Shown: one piece after another, positions 53,285 to 63,886 of the stretch
Layout: each line of letters begins with the position of its first letter
How positions within the stretch are numbered: the stretch's first letter is position 1
Position numbers and translations under genes: made by a program
Origin: Cladosporium sp. IMV 00045
Lineage: Eukaryota > Ascomycota > Dothideomycetes > Cladosporiales > Cladosporiaceae
Direction: 5' to 3'
NCBI GenBank assembly: GCA_001931905.2
Contig: MSJI02000933.1
Span: 7,635-71,520, forward strand
Length of the DNA: 63,886 nucleotides
The notes under the pieces: generated by a model
Database searches by the model: none
Told to the model about the DNA's origin: nothing
The model's input: the letters and a program-made list of their open reading frames with translations, nothing else

Positions 53285-55797
53285 CCTTGTGATTTATTAA
53301 ATGGCGTAAGCGGGCAGGTGCGGTTTGATCAAACTTTAGGCTGTGCAAGCGTGACTGTTGTGTGTTTGCAGTGAATCGCGGTTATGCTTCGGCTCACAAA
53401 CCTTCAATGTTGTTGACAGGCTTCTGTTAGTTCTATCGAAGGTCATGTCTACGCCTTTATGTGATTTCACTTTGGACCGGACTTGGCCGTACTTTGTCCC
53501 ATGGCATGCCATTTTGCACTGCCGGGAGGCGATGCGATTTGAGGAGTGCGAGGGTGTCATGCTTGAAAGGCTCTCGATACTGGCAGTCACTGGTGGTAGT
53601 GTCTTTGATGCTTTGAGAAAATGGTATGTTCACTGGCGGTTAAACAAGGTGGCTGTGTCAGTGGTTCAGCCGAGGAAGTGAGGCGAAGCGCATCCTGAGT
53701 GGAGGCAACCTGCGGCTGCGGCCCTGCAGGTGGAAACGCTCAGCCTCGTCAAGCCAATAGGAGGTACAGTACTATGGAGTTCGTCGTGCGCAACAATGAT
53801 TAAGAGCTACCAGGGGGCGAAGATAATTTTTGAAGACATCAAAACCCGAATGTCCGTTTCGAGGATATCACCCAATCAACTTCAGCATACAACCACACCA
53901 TCGTTCGAGATACGAGAACTCTGCCTCATCGTTTAAGTGGCGAAGGAAGGACTCAGCCGTCTGCATTCACCGGCGAGAGTTGTTATTGTCGGCCCAAGGA
54001 AGAAGGCTCATCGCTGGAGGTTTGCATTCCAGTCGTCGCCTTGATCAAAGTAGAAGTCGAAATGATTGCGAGCTGAAAGTAGTGGGAGTGAGGCGTGACG
54101 AAATCGACAGCAAAGAAACCTGCTCTTGTTAGAGTACCCAACTGAACATCGATTGTCAGTATCGCAATATTGAAACACTTCTCACTGATACCGATGGGCG
54201 AAGATACCGCCCCAATGTTGCCGAACACATGTTCAACCTTTCGTTCAGCTATCTCACCTGAGGCTGATGAATCATCTGCAAAGGCGACCCAGGCGCACTG
54301 TCATTAACTGACCAAGTGTCGATTTCGAAGGCATCGTCTCGTCAAAGGCGTTCGTGCGGCACAGAATCCTCTCAGCAGCGGTCAAACCTCTTATGGCGAC
54401 GAAAGCCACCCTTCTTGTAAGCGTGTGCGTTGGTGATAGTGAGAAGGCGGCGCTGGACTCGGTAATCTCGGCGTACGGCACTCACAAAGCAACGCGGCCG
54501 TCTGTTGGAAATATTCCAGGTTTGTTCGCCTGATTGACAAATAGCCAGGTCAATCTTTTTTTGGCGAAGGGAGTGATGCCTGGATAAAGCAGGTGACATA
54601 GAATGCAGAAAGCTCGCCTGGATACCCGTGGCCAGTGCAGTGTTTACTGAAAAATGTGATGGATCTCATGGCAGTCCAGGGCCGCTGCAAGGTGTCCGTG
54701 ACTGTGCTATGCAATAACGTGAAAATCGGCGTGACCGGCTCACAAGCAGACTGTCTCGTGTGTGCGTGTTCCGTTCATGCAGTAAAGGTATTATCTTCCT
54801 GAACGTTCGGATCATGAAGAACCGTATGATATGAAAGTGTTCAGGGCCGGATTGAATCGCAACGTATGTGTCCACAACACTATAAAGGAAATGGTATGTG
54901 GACCCAAGAAGAAGACGCAGCAACATAGAAATAGAACAAACACCACATCAGTGCACGCCACGATGTCCCACAGGCGCCAGAAGCGATCGAAGCGCAATAA
55001 ATGGTCGGACCAGGTGCCAGGAATGAGAAAAGATTCAACGGCGCGCGACGAGGGAGCCGAGCAAGCGAGTGCCAGCGAGTTGTTAGTGCGTTCAGGGCGG
55101 CAACCTTAGAAGGACTTTCGTGTCCTTTCCCAAGTCATGTCATGTCATGTTCTCTTCTGCCATCCGCTTCCTTCCATGTGCAACTTCCGCATGCCAGAGG
55201 CAAACGCGGCTTTTTGGATGTGCTATTTCTGGCAGGACGTCCACGAGGCACGCCCCATACCATACACTACCACGAGGCTACTACCCTTCTACCCTACAGT
55301 GTTCGCCGGCACACTCGGCTTCTTTGGTTTTTCCTGGCCTCCGCCATGGCTATTGGCTGGGCATATGCACAACGCAACGACATCGCTGCCCGCATTACGT
55401 AGGTAAGGAGGAAGGTAGGTTTGGGCGGAATAGCCTTCAGGAAACATGGCAGGATGGCGTGCGTGCCTGGGTGCAGTAACCTCACTACCTGACTTTCTTT
55501 TGGCGTGCAGGGTTGTGTTGCTTTGACCCTGCGGCCAAACCTCAAAACAACTCCTCTACCATATGTCCTGAAACGCGCCCCGACTCCTCTTCCTCCACCG
55601 TCACCCTGCTTCCCTGTGCTCCCTCGCTACTCTCTCCCACCTGTTTGCCTTTTCACTTTTCCCCAACCCTAGAGGCTGTCTATCGTTACCTACCTAGGCA
55701 TTTGTTCTTGAACCCTTGGAAATCATTTCTTTGTTCAGCATATCACAAAGCAACCCCGCCAAATCCACCCGAGAACAGCCACCACCCGACGGCAGCC
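53285..55797. other. Gene-free region of 2.5 kb, including a long leader
   Basis: No convincing gene was found. The part from about 55,100 to 55,797 is C/T-rich and looks like promoter and leader of the next gene. Several ATG codons in it could act as upstream open frames. GTAAGG at about 55,400 and a GCAG near 55,510 could bound a leader intron. Confidence 0.45.
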
Positions 55798-58554
55798 ATG
55801 GCTAGGCGGCTGTCCTCCATCTTCATGAACATGGGCAACTCGGATCGGCCGACTCTAAACAGAAAGTCATCTTCGCCCGCCATGTCTCGAGAGCCGTCTC
55901 CTCCACACAGCACTGGCAGACTGCAGAAAGCTCCGCCATCCCATCCACGTGCGCCCTCAGGACAATTCCTCGATCCAAACCAACCAAGCCTCCAGGACCT
56001 GCAGCATGATCTCGCCGGACAGAAGGACACCGGCGCTCCCGCATTACCGCCGCCAACTTTTGGTCACAACTTTTCGAGACCGTCCTCAAGAGACGGCTCC
56101 CGACCTGGAACGGCAGGATCCATGATGGCACCATCGACTGGAGGAGGTAGTCGACCGCAAACACCGACTTTGGTCGTCCCAAAGACCGACTCGAGACCGA
56201 ACTCGAGACCAACATCACCCAGCAAGAGCGAGAGGAGGAAAAGTAGCTGGTTTGGCGGAAAAGGCAAAAAGAGCAATGACGAGCCGCGCGGACCTATAGC
56301 GTGGATCGCTGGACACCCTCAGCACTTACCCTTCGATGCCGAGGGGTTGCTTCAAGGTCAAAAGGTGCCAGAGTTATGGGACGACGCAGATGGCAATTGC
56401 TACATCCACTTGTTCCCGAAAGAGTCGGGCAAAGGTCCGTCTTTCAAAATCGACTCGGCCATGCTGGCTTCATCACCAGTCTTGACCAAGATGGCTTTTG
56501 GCGACCTCTACAGCAACTCGGCAGTGACATCTGGAGACCGCAAACAGATGCCTCTCGACTCTCGCACACAAAACCTTAGCCTTCAAGACCTTACACCTCC
56601 AGACACACCTCATCGTCAACCCACCAGTGGCTCAGGATCTTCGGCGGGATCTCGAGGCAGGCTGTCAACAGCATCTGACTCGAACTTCGAATCGCACATC
56701 TACTTCCCACTCAAGCTGAAAGAACCGACCGACGAGAAGTCAAAGATGGAGACTTTGCAAGTGCTGATCGACTTCCGCAATTTCTTTGCCTGTCTTTGTG
56801 GTCAAGCTTTGATCGCCACCGAGAAACGAGCAACCTTCTTTCACATCTTCATGACCGTAGCATCACTACTGAAGGGCAATGAATTCTCCAACGCTGACGG
56901 CTCGACCTATGGTGAAATTGCGAGCACGAGCTTTGATGGCTACGTGGAAGAACTTGGCCTAGCAGATGTGCGTGGCAGCAGGGAGAAGACCATCGAGGGT
57001 ATTGTGCTCGGAGAACGGATGAAGAGCATTCTGCTTTACAACGAGGCATTCACACACGCCGTAGGAAAGCTGAGTGACTTGACCGGCCTGAAGAGTCCGA
57101 AGTTTGAGTACATGTCGGCCATCACCAAGAACCGACTCGCGCGCGCCTCCATGGACCTCGAGCAGCGAGAAAGCAACGCCCGGATCATTCTCACCGACTT
57201 TGACTTCCCTTCGATCTTTTCTGGAATCATGAGCTCGAAGATGGCGGGTGAGAGGAAAGAGGGTGTGAGATTTGACGCTTGGAAAGACTCCTTCAACGGC
57301 ATGCGCAAGTGGACATTGGCCACCTTGAAGCATAGATATGGATCCTGGCCGCCGAAAGCGAAGAGCAAGAAGAACAACTTGGAGACTAGCGGACTCCAGA
57401 GACTTGTGTTGAAAGACTTGTACGAAGACCTGTGCGCGGTTTATGACTTGCTCGCGGACAGGACGCAACTCACCACCAGGACCGTCGATGGTATCGACAT
57501 GGCAGGTCCCAAGGAAGAACCTACCGTCCGCGGTCTCCGCTCAGCCCTCTCCGAGTACGACCGTTCATCACCTCCAGTGAAGCCTCCAATCCCATTCGAC
57601 CTCCCCCTCCTGCCATCCCTCAAAACCACCCGCCCCGACTTCGGCACCGGCGACCAAAAGAAAGACGCCAAAGCGCTCGGCAAGAAGATCAAAGACGACG
57701 AACTCGTGCAAATCTATCGGGGCTGCTGGAACGGCGACGCGCGCGCCACGCCCTTCGTCAACGCCTTCCGCGACATGGAGCGCCGCGCCGCGCACAACTG
57801 CACGATCGGCGAGCTGGTCGACCTGCGCATCGGGCAGTGGATCTTCCTGTACGCGGTAATCCAAGCCCTGCCACTGCTGGCCTGCGACGCGCCCGGGCTC
57901 AAGCACACCGAAGGCGTCGAGTACTTCCTGTGCGAACCGCCGCGCTCCGGCGTCCCCTGGGCGGATCCCGAAAAAGCCGCGCCAGCCCGCCGCAACTGGT
58001 ACGCGGTCGGCGATGCCGGTGGCGTCGTCAGCCTGCCCTCCGACGTGGTCGAGAACGGCGTCGAAGGCGTCTACCGCCGCAGCCACTGCTGGCAGATGGC
58101 CGAGAACTGGACCGCCACCAACCCCATCCTCAACTCCGCCCTGCACGAGCACGAAGCCGCCAACGCCAACGCCTACGCCGCACAGCAGCAGCAGCAGGCG
58201 CAGCAGGCGCCGCAAATCCCCTCCGACCCCAGCGTCGCGCCACCATCAGAAGCCGGCACCGGCATGCCGCCTCCCGGCGCGCCGCTGCGCCTCCCATCCC
58301 CCGGACCGGGTCTCATGCCCCCCGGCAGCCGCAGCTCGAGTCCCGCGGCTAACAAGCGCGCGTCTTTCATCAGTGTTGGTTTGGAAGCTCTGCCTTTACC
58401 GGCGGGCGTGACGCCTGATGGGATTGGGCAGGGGCCGGGAACGCCTGCTTCCGAGAGGCCGAGGAGCGTGCATACGGTCGATGCGAGCAAGACGTTCGAT
58501 TCAATTCTGGGAGAGGCTGGGGGGAAGAAGAAGAAGAAGGGGTTTTTTGGTTAG
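55798..58554 (+). CDS. Large conserved-type fungal protein of unknown function
   Basis: The ATG at 55798 (MARRLSSIFMNMGN) gives 918 residues. The frame is open further upstream only from a TTG, through sequence that is unlike protein. Residues 1-180 are Ser/Pro-rich and disordered. A folded part starts near 195 (GPIAWIAGHP), followed by an LWDDADGNCYIHLFP element. A large helical region then runs from about 300 to 790 (ETLQVLIDFRNFFACLCGQALIATEKRATFF). After that come a Gln-rich and Pro-rich tail and a terminal KKKKKGFFG. The layout matches proteins I recall under the label DUF8004 in filamentous ascomycetes, but that is from memory and uncertain. No catalytic motif was seen. Confidence 0.7.
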   Translation: MARRLSSIFMNMGNSDRPTLNRKSSSPAMSREPSPPHSTGRLQKAPPSHPRAPSGQFLDPNQPSLQDLQHDLAGQKDTGAPALPPPTFGHNFSRPSSRDGSRPGTAGSMMAPSTGGGSRPQTPTLVVPKTDSRPNSRPTSPSKSERRKSSWFGGKGKKSNDEPRGPIAWIAGHPQHLPFDAEGLLQGQKVPELWDDADGNCYIHLFPKESGKGPSFKIDSAMLASSPVLTKMAFGDLYSNSAVTSGDRKQMPLDSRTQNLSLQDLTPPDTPHRQPTSGSGSSAGSRGRLSTASDSNFESHIYFPLKLKEPTDEKSKMETLQVLIDFRNFFACLCGQALIATEKRATFFHIFMTVASLLKGNEFSNADGSTYGEIASTSFDGYVEELGLADVRGSREKTIEGIVLGERMKSILLYNEAFTHAVGKLSDLTGLKSPKFEYMSAITKNRLARASMDLEQRESNARIILTDFDFPSIFSGIMSSKMAGERKEGVRFDAWKDSFNGMRKWTLATLKHRYGSWPPKAKSKKNNLETSGLQRLVLKDLYEDLCAVYDLLADRTQLTTRTVDGIDMAGPKEEPTVRGLRSALSEYDRSSPPVKPPIPFDLPLLPSLKTTRPDFGTGDQKKDAKALGKKIKDDELVQIYRGCWNGDARATPFVNAFRDMERRAAHNCTIGELVDLRIGQWIFLYAVIQALPLLACDAPGLKHTEGVEYFLCEPPRSGVPWADPEKAAPARRNWYAVGDAGGVVSLPSDVVENGVEGVYRRSHCWQMAENWTATNPILNSALHEHEAANANAYAAQQQQQAQQAPQIPSDPSVAPPSEAGTGMPPPGAPLRLPSPGPGLMPPGSRSSSPAANKRASFISVGLEALPLPAGVTPDGIGQGPGTPASERPRSVHTVDASKTFDSILGEAGGKKKKKGFFG

Positions 58555-59361
58555 AGTATCTGGGTGGGACCGGGGTGGCTCGATCTTTCTTTTTTTCTTT
58601 TTTTCTTTGGGGGGTTTGAGTGAAAAGTGATCTTGGTTGGGATCGGATCCGCGGCGCGAATCTAGTCTACCTACCTTACCTGGACTTATCCCTATCTTCG
58701 CAGTTGGATTAGGCTGGGTTGAATCGGATTGGATTGCCAGAGCGGTCACATCTGTTCTTGGATTTGAACAGGACAGGGACAGAAGGGTTTTGTTATTAGG
58801 TCGGGTGGGCTTGCATTTGTTCATGCACTTCTTCATTCTCTTTCATTCTCTTTTCTTCTCCCGTATCGTACATTCATCATCAGTCAATAGTTCAAGACCT
58901 AGGTATAGCATAGCTTAGTACATTCAAAAAACCACTTCATTACAAGTCGAGATTCCGAGGCCAGCACTGATGAAAAAGCATGTTCTTTGATATTCAAGAC
59001 CGAAAGACTGGGGTTTCCCGTTTTGACTTTGATGGTGATGTTTTGGGAGTACATGTTGTTAATATGCCTGCTAGGAGCACGATTCCCACTTTCTCCGATT
59101 CGCTAGCTGCTCGTCTTGCTACTACCACCATTTCCACGCAATGGCTCGAATACAGGCATGTCCAAGGCAGGCGAGCAGGCAAGCAAGACACCGCTCGATA
59201 ATGTGTGTTTTGTTTCGTTCTCGCTAGAAAAAAGCACAAAGACATAGACAGAAAAGATCACCACCGCGAAAAACAGCGCTGCCTGTCATTTCGCGAGAAG
59301 GGTCACCCCCTAGCCTGCAGAGTCGCGACGTGATGAAGCCTCTCCCACGCTCGATCACTCC
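58555..59361. other. Convergent 3' intergenic region, no gene seen
   Basis: These 807 bp lie between the stop codons of the large unknown protein and TAF4. There is a T-rich tract with interrupting C around 58,585-58,610. No gene is called. Confidence 0.5.
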
Positions 59362-61377
59362 CTACTTCATAGAATTCAGCGCCCTCTGCAGCGCCTTCTT
59401 CTCCCTCCCATCCCTCTCAAGCACAAGCGCCCAATCCCTTAACTGCACGCCCTTGTCCTCCTTCCACTCGCCCCACTTGACCATACCGGCATCATCGTTC
59501 TCCGCAGCCGCACCAGCAGTGGGAGTCCTAGCACCCTCCTTCTTAACAGGAGTGTTAGTCCCTCCACTGGCGCTGCCGCTCCCGCCGCCTCCGCCGCCGC
59601 TGCTCGCAGCACTGGGCTTCGCAAAGCGGTTGGTCGGCATGCTGGGGCCGGACATCCAGCTGTACTTCTTGCTCTTCTTGCCGAAAGCCATGAGAGCCGC
59701 GGTCTGGTTGGTGGTGGCGTTCATTTGGGACTCGGAGGCGTTCTTGGCTTCTTTCTGCTGCTTCATTTGTTCTTTCTTCGTCATCTTGGGTTGCTGCTTG
59801 TCCTGGTCGCCGGCTGGCGTGGATGTCGCTGCTGAGGCGTCGGGGAGGGCTGCGCCGCTACCGTCTTCGTTCTCCGCTGCGGCTTCGGCGGCTTTGCGCC
59901 GGGCTTCGCGCTTGCGGATGCGTTCCTTCTCGGCGGCTTTGTCTTTTTCGGCGAGTTCGCGGAAGTGGTTGTTGATGCTGGCTTGGAAGGATACGGTGTG
60001 TTGGGGTTTGGTGGTGGATGAGTTGTCGTTGTCTTCCGGTCCTCCGGGGGCGTCGGGTAGTCTGTCCCATTCGGTGCCTGTAATGTTCTCAGGTTGAACA
60101 GTCTCATCTTTCCTTTCATTTCCTGGTGCAATGGCGAGATCTGCAAGGTCCGGGGGCACACGGCCGTGGTCGCCGTAGAGGCGAGCTCTGGACAGAGCGT
60201 GTGCGTCATCTAGAAGACTGCGAGCGCGCTCGCCGGCTGCCAATGACACGAGACTGAGGATGTCGGCGAAGGGCGCTCCTTGGTCAATCTTACTGCCAGG
60301 TCGAACAATGCCTGTTGAATTGCTTCCGTTTGTCATCACCTTGGTCGGCTCGGCAGGTTGCTGGAGCAGATATAAACCCTGAACGTCAAGCCGGACGCCA
60401 TTTTCCCTCGCAATCTTGTCCATACGCAGCCGCAGTACGTTTCCAAGCAAGAAAGGGTTGTTCAGGTGGTGCTGATCGCGCTCTGCCTTCTCTCTTGCTG
60501 CCGCCTCCCGCTTCCTCTTTTCTTCCTTCTCCACATCATCCTGCGACGCAGGCTGTCCGAGAGTCCCTGCAAAAGCTCCGTTCTGACCATCGAAGCTCGT
60601 CCCTTGAAGTGTGTTGAAGCTGTTACCGCCGCTTAATGTCCCCGAGCCGAAAGACGAGCCCTGCGTCCCGAAGCTGTCCTTCGCCGTGTGTTGATTTGTG
60701 TAAAGTGTGTGCAAGTAGTTCTCTTCATCCTTCAAACTGATACCCGAGCCATGCATAACATCCGTCACATCGTCCACGCCCTTCTCCTCCTTCTCCTCCT
60801 TGTTTGGGCGCGGTGGAGGCGGCATCATTTGACTGTTCGGCTGCGGCGAGCCAGTACTTTGCTGTTGAGCACGCTGAACGGCTGGTGCTGGGGTGTTAGG
60901 CGCGGATTGCCATGGCATCTGTTGTGGTGGATATGGCTGAGGAGTGTTGAAGGAGCTTTGCGGTGACTGGGCATAGGCGTTTGGCGAGTACGGCGTTTGC
61001 GCCTGTGCCGGAGAAGGTGCGTACGGGTTGCCATAGCTGCTGGCGCCGGGGAGATTAGGAGGAGGCGCATGGTAGCCGCCATTCGTGTAGGGAGGAGGCG
61101 GCGATTGAGGGTGGGGCGAGAGTCGCTGCCGTTTTGCTGGAGGAGGTACTGGGTAGGGCGATGCATTTGCCGGTGACGACTGCTGCGAAGGATATTGCTG
61201 GTAGGGCGAGGGAGCAGTGGGTGGATGGACATATGGCTGTTGCTGCTGCTGTTGTGGCTGCGGCGGCGGAACCTGCTGCTGCGGTTGTTGTTGGTTTTGT
61301 TGCGGCGGCGGTTGTTGCTGGTAAGGCGCGGGCGATGGAGCCGGCTTGGGCGGAGGAGGCGACATTGAGAATGACAT
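59362..61377 (-). CDS. TAF4: TFIID subunit TAF4
   Basis: The protein has 671 residues from ATG 61377 (MSFSMSPPPPKP). A TTG-started extension by five codons is rejected. The first 190 residues are Gln/Pro-rich low complexity with one PPPPY. The TAF4 region starts near residue 200 (DDVTDVMHGSGISLKDEENYLHTLY). The conserved core NPFLLGNVLRLRMDKIARENGV and the C-terminal WKEDKGVQLRDWALVLERDGREKKALQRA are those of fungal TAF4. TAF4 pairs with TAF12 through a histone-like fold and is central to TFIID, at RNA polymerase II promoters. It is divergent from YSH1 with a 585-bp upstream region. Confidence 0.92.
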   Translation of the reverse strand: MSFSMSPPPPKPAPSPAPYQQQPPPQQNQQQPQQQVPPPQPQQQQQQPYVHPPTAPSPYQQYPSQQSSPANASPYPVPPPAKRQRLSPHPQSPPPPYTNGGYHAPPPNLPGASSYGNPYAPSPAQAQTPYSPNAYAQSPQSSFNTPQPYPPQQMPWQSAPNTPAPAVQRAQQQSTGSPQPNSQMMPPPPRPNKEEKEEKGVDDVTDVMHGSGISLKDEENYLHTLYTNQHTAKDSFGTQGSSFGSGTLSGGNSFNTLQGTSFDGQNGAFAGTLGQPASQDDVEKEEKRKREAAAREKAERDQHHLNNPFLLGNVLRLRMDKIARENGVRLDVQGLYLLQQPAEPTKVMTNGSNSTGIVRPGSKIDQGAPFADILSLVSLAAGERARSLLDDAHALSRARLYGDHGRVPPDLADLAIAPGNERKDETVQPENITGTEWDRLPDAPGGPEDNDNSSTTKPQHTVSFQASINNHFRELAEKDKAAEKERIRKREARRKAAEAAAENEDGSGAALPDASAATSTPAGDQDKQQPKMTKKEQMKQQKEAKNASESQMNATTNQTAALMAFGKKSKKYSWMSGPSMPTNRFAKPSAASSGGGGGGSGSASGGTNTPVKKEGARTPTAGAAAENDDAGMVKWGEWKEDKGVQLRDWALVLERDGREKKALQRALNSMK

Positions 61378-61962
61378 TGTCGGATGTAGCAAGAGCGCAG
61401 GAAATGAAGAGTCGCAGGTGGTGGTGTTGCTGGTGGTGGCAGTAGTGAGGGAAGTACGCGGCGGCGACCTCCTTCACTCGAGGCGGGGGTTTAGATGGTC
61501 GCGTGTCGCATGCCTCTGGACTCGGCGCACAGGAAGCAATGAGATGAGCAATTTGGTGTATGCGCGCCGGCAGAATCGATGTGTCGACGGCGGTGGATGG
61601 AGGTCGTGGTGTTGTCGGCAGGCGGTTGGGCGGAGTTTGGTGGTGATGTCGTGGTAGGAAAGTCGCAGCAGCGCGGCAGTACAAACCGAAACAGCGAGGC
61701 AGCAAGGAGTCCGTGCGCTCGCGCGAGAGCTTCACTCTCTCATATACGTCCATGGCTTGTCTTCACTACTACCTTACTCACTACAACAACACCCATCATC
61801 GACTCATCACGTGCTTCGCCTCGATCGCTTTGAACGTTACTCAATACTTGAGTTAGATCAGCCTTGCCTCTTCCGATATTCTGCGCACACGAACCAGCCT
61901 CAGCGCGTAAGAGCGCGCGACATTCACTCTCTATCCCTTAAGAAGGCCTTCATCCATACACC
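61378..61962. promoter_or_regulatory. Divergent upstream region of TAF4 and YSH1
   Basis: These 585 bp serve both genes. A CACGTG E-box (61808-61813, in ATCACGTGC) lies about 155 bp upstream of the YSH1 start and could bind a bHLH factor of the Cbf1/Pho4 type. No TATA box is evident. Confidence 0.5.
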
Positions 61963-63886
61963 ATGGCAGCCAAACGCTCGCATGCAGCCATGAACCCGCC
62001 GGCGGAGGAGCAAGAGCCTGTGGATCCCTCAGACGAGCTCATGTTCCTCGCGCTAGGTGGAGGTAATGAGGTCGGAAGGAGTTGTCACATCATCCAGTAC
62101 AAGGGCAAGACTGTCATGCTGGACGCTGGCATACACCCGGCTTTTGATGGCCTCGCAGCGCTTCCTTTCTACGACGAGTTTGATTTGGGAACGGTAGACA
62201 TATTGCTCATGACACAGTAAGTGGCTTTTCCTCTTAGCGTTTGGCATTCTGCTTGTTTGGTGGCAGATCACTTTTATCAGATCCATATGGATACCTTACC
62301 AAAGACATTCCTCACCACTGCAGTAACGGGCTTGGGCATCTTCATCTTCATCTTCATTCCTGCTTTTCCATCCTACCAGTGCTGCTGACCTTTCAGGTCT
62401 CACGCTTAGCACACGTACATAGCCACTGTATATCAAAGTCTTATTGCACCAAGCGATCGGGTTCCTTCTCTTTGCCCAGCCTGTTACTGCCGAGAGGGTC
62501 TAGCATACGATGCTACAAACATATTGTAGTTGGCAACACGACAAGCTAACCTGGTGTCTCACCCAGTTTCCACATGGACCACGCCGCCTCTTTACCATAC
62601 GTCCTCGCCAAAACCAACTTTGCCGGCCGCGTCTACATGACGCATCCCACAAAAGCCATCTACAAATGGTTGATGCAAGACTCCGTCCGCGTGCAGAACA
62701 CACACGCCGCCTCTACCGGCGCCAACGATGGCGGCGGTGTCGACCAGCTATTCAACGAGCACGACATCCTGTCTACCCTTCCCCAAATCCAGACCATCTC
62801 CTTCAACACCACCCACACCCACAACGGCATCCGTATCACCCCTTATCCTGCAGGCCACGTTCTGGGAGCATGTATGTACCTGATCGAGATCGCCGGACTC
62901 AACATCCTCTTCACCGGCGACTACAGTCGCGAGAACGACCGCCACCTGATCCCCGCCACTATCCCCAAAGGCCTCAAAGTCGACTGTCTGATCACCGAGT
63001 CAACATTCGGCATCAGCACGCACATACCCCGCGCCGAGCGCGAGACAGCGCTCATGAAATCCATCACCGGCATCTTGAACCGCGGCGGCCGCGCTCTGCT
63101 GCCCGTCTTCGCAATCGGCATGGCGCAAGAGCTTCTCCTCATCCTGGAAGAGTACTGGCAGAAGCACCCGGAGTACCGACGCTACCCGATCTACTTCGCG
63201 TCCGCTCTGGCGCGCAAGTGTATGGTCGTCTACCAAACCTACATAGACAGCATGAACGACAATATCCGCTCGAAACTGCACAATCGCCTCTCCACCAGCG
63301 GCGGAGACGGCAGCAAGGAAAACGGCAGCGGCGGCGGCGGACCATGGGATTTCCAGTTCATTCGCTCTCTCAAATCGCTCGACCGCTTCGACGACGTTGG
63401 CGGCTGCGTCATGCTGGCTTCGCCCGGAATGTTGCAGAACGGCGTGTCGCGCACGCTGCTAGAGCGTTGGGCGCCTGAAGGCAAGAACGGTGTCGTCATC
63501 ACCGGCTACAGTGTCGAGGGCACCATGGCGAAGGAGATCATGAAAGAGCCCGACTCGATCCCAGCTGTGATGACCCAGCGCGGCGGTGGAGGGCCGATGA
63601 TGGGCAAGAAGGCCACTGGCGCGGGCGAGGACAAGCCCATGATCCCTCGAAGGTGTACGGTGCAGGAGTTCAGTTTTGCCGCTCACGTTGATGGCGCGGA
63701 GAACCGTGCTTTCATCGAGGAAGTGGACGCCCCTGTTGTCGTGCTTGTGCATGGCGAGAGGGGAAATATGATGCGCATGCGTTCGAGACTGCTCGGTTTG
63801 GGCAAGTTCAAAGTTTACTCGCCTGCCAACTGCGAGGAGGTCAGGATTCCCTTTAGGAGAGAGAAGATTGCGAAAGTGGTCGGCAG
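61963..63886 (+). CDS. YSH1: Cleavage/polyadenylation endonuclease Ysh1 (CPSF73); 3' part missing
   Basis: Exon 1 is 61963-62216 and exon 2 starts at 62567 and runs off the right edge (about 524 residues seen). The 350-nt intron has donor GTAAGT, branch GCTAAC and acceptor CCCAG. It splits the first His of the metal-binding motif HFHMDH, which is restored on joining. Metallo-beta-lactamase elements are [32 protein letters not shown] and [10 protein letters not shown]. The beta-CASP region includes [36 protein letters not shown] and [16 protein letters not shown]. Ysh1 cuts pre-mRNA before polyadenylation. Departures from the usual form (YG to FG in EST-G; GRAQ to GMAQ) are conservative. A GGGG-rich loop at about residues 360-370 is unusual. 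Confidence 0.93.

Noticed and set aside
55513..55797. TTG-started 95-codon extension of the large unknown protein
   Set aside because: It begins with a non-ATG codon and reads as translated C/T-rich leader; ATG 55798 opens typical sequence.

Overview
This window looks like euchromatic nuclear DNA of a filamentous ascomycete, most likely a Dothideomycete (inferred from gene content and style; no marker gene is present). The signs are densely packed single-copy eukaryotic genes on both strands and few, short introns with GTAAGT/GTATGT donors and CTAAC-like branch points. There are also typical filamentous-fungal families: HET-domain protein, AA9 lytic polysaccharide monooxygenase, ABCA transporter, tuberin, SPX/VTC protein and the TAF4, SAP18 and PRP18 types. 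An AT-rich island shows a repeat-induced-point-mutation (RIP) signature. No CRISPR array, operon or bacterial feature is present.

Layout. At 1-7 kb the 5' part of a tuberin (TSC2) gene runs off the left edge and diverges from TRS120 of the TRAPP II complex. At 7.5-15 kb there are two membrane transporters, an MFS drug/proton antiporter and an ABCA-type full transporter. Each carries a lesion in its reading frame (in-frame TAG; frameshift). At 15-20.5 kb lie a phosphatidylserine-decarboxylase-family enzyme, ER glucosidase I (GH63) and an RS-rich MMTAG2-domain protein. At 21-24.3 kb are two adjacent, probably paralogous PPxY proteins of unknown function and a WD40 protein. At 24.3-27.1 kb are degenerate ~115-bp repeats and a secreted AA9 LPMO with a long linker and a conserved-looking tail. 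At 28.6-36.4 kb are a membrane-tailed CoA-type Nudix hydrolase, a VTC2/3-like polyphosphate-polymerase subunit and an SRPK-like kinase.

At 37.3-42 kb is an RNA/chromatin group (PUS7, PRP18, SAP18), followed by tRNA-Ser(AGA), a RIP-like AT-rich island with an A-rich tail, and a short telomere-like tract. At 43.3-49.5 kb are a mitochondrial-type PPR protein (frame break or very short intron), a histidine acid phosphatase, an intron-bearing tRNA-Tyr(GTA) and an 87-residue Gly-rich protein. At 50.6-58.6 kb are a HET-domain protein, a PPxY-containing VWA protein and a large conserved protein of unknown function. At 59.3 kb to the right edge TAF4 diverges from YSH1/CPSF73, which runs off the edge.

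Most genes are housekeeping and not functionally clustered. Many are arranged as divergent pairs sharing one upstream region: TSC2/TRS120, GH63/MMTAG2, Nudix/VTC, PRP18/SAP18, PPR/phosphatase, TAF4/YSH1. Parts most worth a second look are the three interrupted reading frames, the PPxY pair, the island behind tRNA-Ser with its telomere-like tract, and several small structural oddities (an inverted repeat at the PPR start, a hairpin tRNA intron, an in-frame 54-nt intron).
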